From contig JAMXSV010000003.1 in the NCBI GenBank assembly GCA_027559495.1, forward strand, positions 868,001 to 932,000: DNA of 64,000 nt. The letters run 5' to 3'. The number at the start of each line of letters is the position of its first letter. The first letter of the stretch is position 1. The notes under the pieces were generated by a model. It ran no database searches and was not told the origin of the DNA. It saw only the letters and a list, made by a program, of their open reading frames with translations. Position numbers and translations under genes: made by a program. This document shows, piece after piece, positions 45,660 to 55,589 of the stretch. Source of the stretch: Aurifilum marmelostoma. Its lineage: Eukaryota; Ascomycota; Sordariomycetes; Diaporthales; Cryphonectriaceae.

Positions 45660-46652
45660 GTTGGTGATTATTTGGTGAGTAGGAGTAGTATCAGAGCAGA
45701 AATAAAATTGATACTCTCTCAATCATGTCTCAATGGCGTAGGGTTATGTTTGGTGTGCACGTTTTTGAGAAGAGCTCGCGGTCTTGATATTTCATCATGA
45801 CGTTGGAGAGCAGCCTTCCTTAGCTGTTGCTGGTCGGTTTTGCACTGCAGTGAGAAATGACAGGGATGATAGCTGAGATGCGAGCAGGGATCATGGGCAC
45901 CCCTGGGGGGATGGGTGGAAGGGCGGCCGGGCACACGACAAATGGGAGGCTGGTCCCGCAGGCCTGACAAGAGACAGCAGGGGGGGATGTCAGCCCACTG
46001 ATAGCCCCTGTCCTGCCCTTGTCCTATAGGTATCTGGCCCCACTGTAGAGCACGTCCAGTGTTTACTTTGCACGCTGCCGGGCTGCTAAAACATAGCGCT
46101 ACAGAGCACCACCACAGTAACAATAGTCAGTAATCCCCATCCTCTCTCCGCTTTTTGTTCCTTAAAAGAAAACGCGATCCCACTCGGGACGACGACGCCA
46201 GCAGCAACAAGAATTAAACGCGACCGCCTCCGCATTGCTTCCTCGCCCATTGTCGTCCACAACACACTTGTTCCCACCCCCAGATACGCTCGAACCTAAA
46301 TTCAGAACTCTCTTCATTGTTGTCTGCTCTTTGCTTCCTTTCTCCCTTCGTGCGACGTGCGACTGGCTCAATGCTTTTATTTTACGATAACAATAAAGAT
46401 CGCGAGCTGAGCTTGCGACTGTCCTCTGGCGCGCGTGTTGTGTCCTCCACCTCGGACTCGACACCCTAGCCCAGACCAAACTCGTCGTATTGATCTCTCT
46501 CTCACAACCTGCTCCCCTCTTCCTAGATCTCGACACGCGCCCCTGCGCCTCTGCCGCCGCCGCGACACATCTCGTCGTATCCTCCTCCCACGTTGGCTCC
46601 ACGAAGCTCTCCTCCTCGACATGTATCCGAGGCGCAAACGTCCAATACGCAA
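45660..46652. promoter_or_regulatory. Divergent promoter/leader region of the CX9C gene and Sfi1
   Basis: 993 nt. The right half is C/T-rich leader. An ATG at 46621 opens a frame that overlaps the assigned Sfi1 start at 46653 in another frame. Confidence 0.5.
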
Positions 46653-49600
46653 ATGCAACCAGTTCCAGCCTCCGCCAATACGGTGGGGGGCTTCTCTCCC
46701 ACGGCGACCCCGTCCTACGAGACGGGCGAGTCCAACACCTTCACCGACAGCGCCGAGGAGCCTCAGGTGCGCGAGAGCGACAATACCAGCGTCGCCGTCA
46801 AGCCTGGTCCCCTGACAACCCAAGACGATCCTGTCCTTCATCACATGCAGGGCGCCAGCGACGAGCTCACGCCGCTCCCTAATGGGGTCGGCCGTGGTGA
46901 CTCTGGCGCAGCGGCCTCAACACCTTCACGAGAGAGACAGGAGCCCTGGTACAGCAATGAGGGTAAGGCCTAGCACCCGAACCTGCCCCCTTCTTCTTTC
47001 TTTTGCTGTTTTCTTGAGGGGCAGTAAGGTGTGCGTCATCGAGACCACCGCTGCTGACTGATTGACTGACTGACTGACCGCGTTGTCTGATAGACATCAC
47101 GCTGCTTCACGAGATCATCGCCACTGGTGAGGCCATTCTAGCCTCTCTTCCCGAGCGCGAGCGTCTTCCCACCACGGCGCTGTTCACCGCCGCCGACGAT
47201 GTGCTGCCGCGGCACGGCTTCGCGTCCGAGGATGTCCCGCACATCTCGCGCCTGCTGTTCCGCATAGGCGGCCAGCGGGGTCCCGAATCCCTGCTGGACA
47301 AGTTCAGGTCTGTGCTGGGCGAGATGGGCATCGAGCTCGTCTACACGGACGAGTCGCTGGTGTCGGCTGACGATGTGGACGACGACCTGCCGCCCGCTGC
47401 CGACGCGAGCACCCTTGACGCGCAGGCTCCGGGGCTACCGTCTGCCCCGCCCCCACGCGCCGACTTTGACCTGGCCCCACCTGCAGCGCAGGACGGAAGC
47501 TCCAGCCCGCCGAGCTTCATGCATCCTTCTGCGCCTCGCCGCCGTCGCAACTCGGATAGCATTGTTCAGGGGCTTGGACTGGGTGGGAGTGACGCGCTCC
47601 ATCATGACGACGCCGGGCCAGTCCGGCCTGCTCGGCGGACGACCAGGTCACACTCTACAGACGGACGGGTCCCGCCAGAGCCCCAGCGGAAGGAGGTGAG
47701 GTTCTCGGACGTGATTGACTCCCAGAGCGTGTCGGATGTCTCCTGGGACAGGGAAGACACTGGCGCCTCGACTTTTGACGACCTTCCGATCCGACCGAGG
47801 CCGGGTGTCGCTGCTGATCATGGCAAGAGGCCCAATGGTTCCGCGCAGGTGTTTGCAGGAGGAGCTCGGCATGACGATGACGATAATGACGGTAGGCCCG
47901 CGACAAGAGCAGAGAACCGACCTCCTTCAGACTTCAGCCGTCTTGGGAGGTCCGGCCATGGGTCCAAGAAGCACCACCTGACAGGCCTTCCGAACGGCGA
48001 CATGCTCTCGGACGAGGAGTTTTCGAGCGTAGAAGTGGACCTCGGCGGGCTTGGCGCGGACGAAGCAGCAGATGAGCCAAGTCTGCCGAGGCACCCCGTC
48101 CAGCCAGCGGGGAGATCTGGCATCGAGGAGGAGGAGGAGTACCAAGAAGAGGATACCAGCGAGCATTATGACCTACGGCACGACGAGTATTCCTCACAAC
48201 TACCGATCAGGGACGCCCAGGACGAGGAGGGCATGCAGGACGAGCAGGTCGCCTTCATCGCCTCAAGAGAGCAGATGTTTAAGATGTCCTCGTTCAACCA
48301 CTGGAGGGATGTCAGCCGCTACTCGAGAGCGTACAACATCCGAGCCGAGGCGCACGCGGAGAGGTGGGATGCGTGGGAGACGATCGGCGCGGCGCTCAGC
48401 ATGTGGATCGAGAGCGCGCTCACGATACAGGTGGGCGAGAACGATGGCATACAGGCCTACCAGGATCACCTGCGACAGCGGGAGCTCGAGCACAGCAGAG
48501 ACGAGCCCGACGATGGCCCTACCACGCCGCTTGTCATGTCCGAGGGCAGCGTGGAGCCACGCGTGAGACAATCCATCGAGCGCAGCAGAGTGTCTGTGCA
48601 TTCGGTCGGACGTCAAGCTTCTGATCCTCGAACTATAGACGGCCGGGGCGGCAGGCAGCAGTCGCAATCGGTCGATAGGACCTTGATCGAGGAATATCCG
48701 CTTCGGCCTAGCTCTGGTAGGGGATCGCGGCCTGGGGACCCGCAGCTGCGACGACTGCAGGCCTTCGGAAGAGAGTGGGAGGCTGGCGTTGTTGCGCCTG
48801 GTTACGACGACGACTACGACGACGAAGTCTACGATGTTTCCGAAGAGCTCGAGACACAGGATTTTGCGAGGAGCGAGGCCGCGCTGCACTCTCAGTACCA
48901 GATCGCAGCAGCAGCGTGGAACTTTTTTCTCTTGTCCAAAGCGTTCCACCACTGGGCTGACCGCGCAGAAGAAGAGGTGGAGCGGACACAGATCGCAAGG
49001 CGCCATATCCTCCGAAAGAAGTGCTTCCATGCCTGGGTCAGGGACAGAGACGAGACGGAAGCCGAGAGCAAGGCTGTCTGGTTCTACCAGATGGTTGTGA
49101 TGAGGCAGTGGCGCGAGGCCGCGGTGGACGCTGCGAAGAAGAGCTCGGTCCTGCGCCAGGCTGCCCACCGCAGGAAGAGACGCAACCTCGCCGAGGATGT
49201 ATTTGTCGACTGGTATCACGAGTCCAAGGTGCGGTTGGCCGAGAAGATGGACGCGCGACGCCTGGCAGCCGCCACCTTCGAGCACTGGCGCCTGGAGAGC
49301 CAGTGGCTGGCCTCTGCGCACGGGGAGGCCGGGGACATGTTCAAGGGCTCCATGCTGGGGCGGTACATGAGACAGTGGCGGGGCGAGGCACAGATCCAAC
49401 AGCGGGCCGAGGCAGGAGCCGGACCTATCATTGCTCGTAGGGACGAGCTGTTGAGGTCGGGCCTCTCGCTTGCGTGGAGGCAAGAGGCCGAAGAGGCGAG
49501 GAACCGGGAGCGGGCGGCGGCCACGCAGGAGCTCAAGGACTGGAGCAGGCACTGGGTGTACGAGACCAGGCTGGCGCAGTGGCAGGAAGAACAGGACGCC

Positions 49601-50701
49601 GAGGAACTCGACAGCGCCGCATATCATTGGTATTGCGAGTGGCGGCTGCGCCTGGTCGAGCGCGTCATTGAGCAGCAGGAAAGGGCCCGGTTCCTCGAGA
49701 GATGGGCCGACGCGGCGACCGCGTCGGCTGCCAGGAGCTACCACCTCCGGCACCTCGCCCGGGACGTGCACCACCACGACACGATCACGGGCTTCTTCAA
49801 CACGTCGCTGGAGGCGCTGGAGCACCTCGAGATGCAGGCCTACCACGCGCGGGGCCTGCTCCTGCAGCGGATCGTGCCGAGGGCCGCCAGGAAGTGGGCG
49901 GCACAGCTCAGCCACCACCGGCGGATGGAGAAGTGGTGCCGACTGGCCAACCTGTTCCCGGTGGGGGAGTATGTGCTCCCGCACTGGCAAGAGGTCCGGA
50001 GGCAGGCGTGGAAGAGGCGCATGCAGCGGCTGTACAACGACTTTAAGTATCGGGTGCGCAGGGATGCCGTCAGGGACAGCCTCGACGTCTGGCGGCGGGC
50101 GACGGCGGATGCCGTCACCAAGGGGTGGGAGGCTGACGACATGTGCATCGAGGACGACAACGCGACCATCATCGACGTGGCCGTGGTGTGGCGGGCGAGG
50201 CTCGAGCTGCTGGCGTTCACGGCGGAGGTGGCCGAGGACGCAGACGTGGAGGCGCACCTGGTGCAGTGGCACTCGCTGCTCGAGGTGCACGAGGACAACC
50301 AGCTGGACGCGGCGGAGCTGGACCTGGCGCAGACGGCGGGGGCGCGGTGGGACGAGTGGACGCTGGCGTCGGTGGCGGTGCGGGGGCGGGAGCAGACGGT
50401 GCACGAGTTCCAGGGCCACAGGACGCGGCGGGACCTGCGGCACCTCGTTGCGGCGTGGGCGGCGCAGACGGAGGCGGTGGGCGGGGACCGGGTGCCGGAG
50501 ATGGACTTCCGGGCGACGAGGCGGAGTTCGAGATGGGGGACGCCAGCGCCGGCGAGGACGAGGCTGATGACGGATATGACGCCGTTCCGGACGCCCGCGA
50601 GGCCGGTGCCCAACTTTGGACGGTCCACGACGACGCCTGCATATCGGCCGCCGAGCGAGCTGACTTTTGAGGAGAGGGACGAGGATGACCTGTTGGCATA
50701 A
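46653..50701 (+). CDS. sfi1: Sfi1-like spindle pole body protein with centrin-binding repeats
   Basis: Model join(46653..46962,47094..50701), 1305 aa. The 131-nt intron ends GATAG and joins PWYSNE to DITLLHEIIATGEAI, the conserved N-terminal module that continues with LASLPERERLPTTALFTAADDVLPRHGF and HISRLLFRIGGQRG. An acidic, Ser-rich linker (about residues 180-500) leads to a long helical array (about 480-1130) of units with a buried Trp, such as FHHWADRAEEEV, CFHAWVRDRDE, FVDWYHESKVRLAEKMDARR and TFEHWRLESQW. Such repeats each bind one centrin (Cdc31) in Sfi1, which forms the spindle pole half-bridge. The repeat region is GC-rich with strong third-position bias. The start is the first in-frame ATG; the true start may lie in an upstream exon. 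Confidence 0.88.
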
Positions 50702-51123
50702 GTAGAGAGAGGGGGGAGGGGGGGGTTTGGTCCTTGAATGTTTTTTCTGCCTGGCATGATCATGTGTATATCATATACTGAACAGGGGAGATAGTATTGC
50801 AGCAGGAGGTGGAGGAGGTGGAGGAGGAGATGCAGACGAGACACGGAGCATCGAAGCGACAACCCAACCTCGGACGGCGGGTGCATGGCATCGCGAACGG
50901 AGCATGAAAAGGGGATGGCGTTTTGACCTGGGCTTTTCAAGCTGTTACCTCGAGGACTTATATACCCAGACCTGCAGATGGATGGTTGGTCTCTTTATAA
51001 TAGCATGCATGACATTCATGATAGCATTGGCGAGGATATTTTGCTGCTTGGTTTGGGCACAGGTAGTCATGATATTGGAAAGCAAAGTATACTGCTATTG
51101 TGTCTTTTATCTTTTCATTGTGA

Positions 51124-51161
<38 letters not shown>

Positions 51162-51624
51162 TCAGAGACATCTGTTGTGGTAGGAAAAGGGAATGTCTCC
51201 AGTACAGAGAAATACTGCTCGAGTACAGTATATCTGCACGGTATGTAATGCTCTATACACCGTCCTGTGCACTGTCAGCTGTGGCCATAGCTCCTGCCTA
51301 GACTGCGCTGCGGGGGACCCTCATCCCTGTCACCGTGGACCCCTCCTGCCCTCTCTCGTGAGAAGCTCATTCTTTCCCTCTTCAGTGGTCTCGATGTAAC
51401 CTCGCCTGCCTTGTTCTTTCCCTTTTTTAAATTTACAGCCTCGGCCATGACACGGGCGCGGCTCCTGCGATCAGCCGATATCATGAGCCTCACTTCTCGT
51501 CCCTGCCTCTGAGATTAATCAAGAATATACACAAGGCCCTTCCCTTTTTTTTCCTCCTTTTTTTTTTTGGGCCCTCCTCTTCTTCTCATCTTTCTAAACA
51601 CTTAAACTCAATTGACACGACACG
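50702..51624. other. Intergenic region between Sfi1 and SerRS
   Basis: Same-strand genes. It holds a G-rich patch just after the Sfi1 stop, a (GGAGGT)n-like tract near 50803-50830, an (AT)17 repeat (51126-51159) and a C/T-rich leader before the SerRS gene. No gene seen. Confidence 0.6.
51126..51159 (+). repeat. (AT)17 dinucleotide repeat
   Basis: 34 nt of perfect AT repeat, the same length as the one at 37267-37300. Confidence 0.95.
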
Positions 51625-53318
51625 ATGAGGGCAAGCCGGCGCCCTTTCACGTGTCTGCGCTGCAGAAGGCTCTCCCTCGCCTCCCCCTCCGCTCCAAGAT
51701 TACACTCTGCAACAGCAGCAGCAACAACAATACCACATCGCTTGCTACATGTGTCCTCTCGGCTTCGGTCAGACCATGCCACTCCTCCTCCTGCTGCTGC
51801 TGCTGCTGCTGCACCTCTGAACAACGCCGTGCGCCCCACGACAGCGCCCAAGCCCGTGATTGATATCAAGCACATCCGGCAGAACCCGGCCCTCTACGAG
51901 CAGACCTGCATCGAGCGCAACTACAAGCCCCAGGCCGCGTATCCTGCGCGCATCATCTCCCTGCACGAACAATGGCAGGCCCAACAGCGTGAGGGCCGCG
52001 CCCTGCGGGAGCAGTCCAACCTGCTCAGGCGGCAGATTGCCAACCCAGCCTCGCCACGGGGTGAGGACGAGGGCAAGATGGAGGGCGCCGCGAGGACGCG
52101 CGACGAGCTGCTCGAGGAGGCACGGCAGCTCAAGGCCCAGCTGGGCGCCATCGAGGAGGCCGAGGCCCAGCTGCAGGCCGAGATCCAGGCCCTGGCCCTG
52201 GCCCTGCCGAACCTGACGAGCGACGTGACCCCGCGCGGCGACGAGCCCCTGGTGCTGAGCTACATCAACGACCACCCCGAGCCGGCGCCCGAGTCGTCGG
52301 ACCGCGTCTGGCGGTCTCATGTGCACATCGGCGCCGAGCTGGGGATCCTCGACTTTGCCGGGGCAGCCACAGCCAGCGGTTGGGGGTGGTACTACCTGCT
52401 GAACGAGGCCGCCCAGCTCGAGCAGGCCCTTGTCAGCTACGCGCTGGCCACGGCGACCCGCTACGGCTGGGGCCAGGTGAGCCCGCCCAGCATGGTCTAC
52501 AGCCACATCGCCGCCGCCTGCGGGTTCCAGCCTCGCGACGCCAGCGGGGAGACGCAGGTCTACGGCATCGCCCAGGTCGCCGCCGACCGCGCCAGGGGCC
52601 GCCCTGAGCTGTGCATGGCCGGAACCGCCGAGATCCCCCCTCGCCGGCATGCGCGCCGACACCGTGCTGGACGAGGCCGAGCTGCCCTGCCGCCGCGTCG
52701 CCGTCAGCAGGTGCTACCGTGCCGAGGCCGGGGCTCGAGGCGCCGACACCAAGGGTCTGTACCGCGTGCACGAGTTCACAAAGGTGGAGCTCTTCGCGTG
52801 GACGAGGCCCGACCCAGCCGAGGCCGACGAGGTCTTTGAAGAGATGGTCGACATGCAGACTGAGATACTGGGTTCGCTGGGCCTTCACTGCCGCGTGCTG
52901 GAGATGCCGAGCGGGGACCTGGGCGCGAGTGCCACGCGCAAGAATGATATCGAGGCGTGGTTCCCCCTCGCGGGCCAGGAGGGACACTACTACTAGTGCT
53001 GCTGCTGTTGATGTGAAGGAAGAAGATCAAGAAGAAGCAGCGAAACAGGCAGAGGGCTGGGGCGAGGTGACGAGCGCGAGCATCTGCACAGACTACCAGA
53101 CGCGGAGGCTCGGCACGAGGGTGCGGGTCGCCAGCGAGGGTGGCAAGCTGAGCTTCCCCTGGACGGTCAACGGCACGGCGATGGCGGTGCCTAGGGTGCT
53201 GGCTGCCATCCTGGAGAGCGGGTGGGACGAGGGCGAGATGACGGTCAGGATCCCGGAGGTGCTGCGGCCCTGGATGGACGGGCGGGACAAGATTGGGCCG
53301 AGGCATAGGCTGAGGTAG
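51625..53318 (+). CDS. dia4: Seryl-tRNA synthetase, mitochondrial type; two +1 frameshifts
   Basis: No introns. The start MRASRRPFTCLRCRRLSLAS is rich in Arg, Ser and Leu with no acidic residue, fitting a mitochondrial presequence. IDIKHIRQNPALYEQTC and a Gln/Glu-rich coiled coil (two-helix arm) follow, then the class II core: GTAEIP/LAGM, motif 2 RCYRAEAGARG...LYRVHEFTKVELF, MPSGDLG, DIEAWFP, WGEVTSASICTDYQTRR and motif 3 FPWTVNGTAMAVPRVLAAILE. The enzyme charges tRNA-Ser. The frame breaks twice, each time at a C-run: C6 at 52635-52640 and C5 at 52963-52967. Removing one C from each gives 564 codons (563 aa) with conserved sequence across both joints. As written, translation stops early at 52837-52839, before motif 2 is complete. 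Confidence 0.85.
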
Positions 53319-53774
53319 GATGGGTGTATGTGCATACTTGTGTGTTTTGCTCATCATAACTATTGAATGATATGCTCCCTCTTTTTGAGGACGTCAGCCA
53401 ACCTTCTTTTTTTGGTGGTTTTTTTTTTTTTTAAAAAAAAGGGGTCAATCAAAGTCATTTATTCGTTCCCAACAACACCCGGGATACAAGAATGCATCTT
53501 CCTTTTTTCTCCCCCCAGAACAGGTACAAGGTACGCCCACCCAACCAACTGACCTGACGCAACACAGTCAAGAACGAAGAGAGAAATCGTTTCTGCCCGT
53601 GGTCAAGGTCACACAAGGGCGGTGTGTGTATGCTTCCTCACCCCCCCCCTCCTTCTCCTCCCCCTCTGTTCTCGAAGCCGGCTGAGGACGCAAGGGAAGA
53701 AGATGATGAGAGGAGATAAGATGAAAATGGTAAACAAAAAGAGAAACAAAGAAAAACGACACAAAGAAAAAAAT
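53319..53774. other. Short intergenic region between SerRS and tRNA-Trp
   Basis: 456 nt. It has a T12/A8 palindrome-like run (53421-53442) and C9 at 53641-53649. No gene seen. Confidence 0.6.
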
Positions 53775-53928
53775 TGGCCGCGACAGGATTTGAACCTGCA
53801 ACCTTCGGGAACTTCCCAGGAAACGAGACTTTTTCACGGAGGCGAGCAATCTATTGGATCTCTGGCCCTCCCGCACCTCGTTTTGCTGTTCTCTGGAATC
53901 CGACGCGCTACGATTGCGCCACGCGACC
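53775..53928 (-). tRNA. tRNA-Trp (CCA anticodon) with an 82-nt intron
   Basis: On the minus strand, the 5' half is 53928-53893 and the 3' half is 53810-53775 (discriminator A at 53775). The acceptor arm GGTCGCG pairs with CGCGGCC (one G-T). The D arm is GCGC/GCGC, the T arm is GCAGG-TTCAAAT-CCTGT, and the variable loop is AGGTT. The anticodon loop TTCCAG carries CCA at 34-36. The intron (53811-53892) sits one base after the anticodon, as in nuclear tRNAs. It contains CTGGGA near its 3' end, which can pair with TCCAG to form the bulge-helix-bulge. A-box (TGGCGCAATCGTAG) and B-box (GGTTCAAATCC) are present. One oddity is an A31-C39 mismatch at the top of the anticodon stem. Confidence 0.88.
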
Positions 53929-54035
53929 TTTATTTTCGGGAGGCGGGGTTTGGTTCTTGCTTGTTGGGAACTTCTGCTGTGTGACAGGTTAATGAATGGT
54001 GTTGGTTGTTTCCTTCGCTTGTGCTGTTGTGGCTT

Positions 54036-54048
54036 GGGGGGGGGGGGG
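54036..54048 (+). repeat. Poly-G run (G13)
   Basis: Uninterrupted guanine run about 110 nt upstream of the tRNA 5' end (tRNA on the minus strand). Confidence 0.95.
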
Positions 54049-54085
54049 AGGGAGGAGGGGTCAGCAGGGTCCCTTTCACATTTGC

Positions 54086-54109
54086 TGTGTGTGTGTGTGT
54101 GTGTGTGTT
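54086..54109 (+). repeat. (TG)12 dinucleotide repeat
   Basis: Perfect TG repeat, intergenic. Confidence 0.9.
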
Positions 54110-55589
54110 TTGTACGGGACCAAAATGAGAGAGGCATAAGATTGCTTTTTTTCTTCGGCATTGAGGAGTTCCTTGAAGTTTCCTGCTCTCTGAGGCCAGA
54201 TCTCGATTGTTATCACGGGTATCGAACCTCGTTGTTCATCGCAACCCTTCTTCTGTCCACTGCGCATCCCACCGACCTGCCTGTCAGAGGACTATCTGCA
54301 GGCCCACGAAAGTATTTTCAGCACAAGAATATCCAGCGATATTTCTGTCAGAAAGCACGTTCTACATGCCCATTACGGTACTCATGGAAAAATCAGACAC
54401 AGGTTGTGTAGAAGGTACGTATGTATACACCATACATATCACAGAACATGCATAAATCCATCTTTGATTCTCTCATTCAAAACTCAAGGCAAAGGAACGG
54501 CTATAAACCATCACTACCTTTCTCCCTTTTTGAGGAGCTAGTGTCTATGGTGAGAAAACAAGGACACATACACACTGTGTCTGTTGGTCACGAAGCGATC
54601 AATCTCAGGCCTGAGCTGAACATTCTCCCCCTGCATACATACCAGCCCCGAATGTCACCTCGCAGCTCAGCCGCATGATAAATATACAACAACTAGAACG
54701 GAAGCAGGTACTCCTGGCTGGGTTGGGAACAGGTTCCAATTTAGACAGCTGTCTGTCTCATAGTGGGACTCGCAAAGTGACGGCCCCCCGTGGCACATCT
54801 CGCCTGTCCTGTTGTGGCTGACTGATGAGCACTAGCCGAGTCGCTCATTTGCTAGTTGACTATCCCGTCTTGTGTGTGAATTTGTCTTGTATGTCTGTTC
54901 ACAACATTCCTATTCAAGTTGACAGCCAGAGAGGGTGAATAACTCCACTAGCCCCCAAGAGCTAGAGTACTGTAGTAGCCTCCTTATTGCCAACCTTGAA
55001 TGAATCCCTACTCCATCCAGGACCCCAGTAACCCAACGGATATTACCACATGCTACACTACTCCTACAACAAATCATCCACCAAGACTTGAAGCAGTGAC
55101 AGATGCAAGAAGCCCCCTCTCCATCTCACTCACACATTAGCATCTTGTTGAGTGACATTGAACGCCTGATAATGAAGAAAATACACTGCCTCCTTTGTTG
55201 TTCTCATGAGAACAAGGCCACCCAGTGTGGCCAGCCGCCCCAATGTGTCGTTGCATCAACATAGATCGCATAGCGGGTTTGTATCTCGGCAACCCGCCCC
55301 TTTGTGTCCAAGTCTGTCGAATCATAATGTGGTGCGACGTTTCAAGATTAACAACTGCCGTCGTTGAGTTGTCCAACAGGGTGTGATGCTGTTCAACTGA
55401 TGCTTCCAACTCCGAAGAAAATTGAGATAGAAAAAGAAAGAGGTAGAAAAAAAGAAGTTGAAGAATCCCCAAGGCTTGACTTCCACATATACAATGCCTT
55501 GAGAGGAATAACCAGAAGATCCAGGTTTCTTGATCAAGGTGCGAACCCAAGATGAGAGGGCTTCGCAGATCCAGAGGCCTGACAAATAT

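Larger units (their letters stand above)
53929..55589. other. Intergenic region between tRNA-Trp and Sfl1
   Basis: No gene supported. It contains G13 (54036-54048) and (GT)12 (54086-54109). The rest is of mixed composition, likely including the tRNA promoter side and the Sfl1 3' UTR. Confidence 0.55.

Noticed and set aside
48263..50443. 726-codon minus-strand frame opposite Sfi1
   Set aside because: Shadow of the GC-rich Sfi1 coding sequence; translation is repetitive Leu/Arg/Pro with no family match.
54205..54245. B-box-like GGTTCGATACCC on the minus strand as a second tRNA
   Set aside because: Flanking bases do not form a T stem, and no acceptor or D arm can be drawn.
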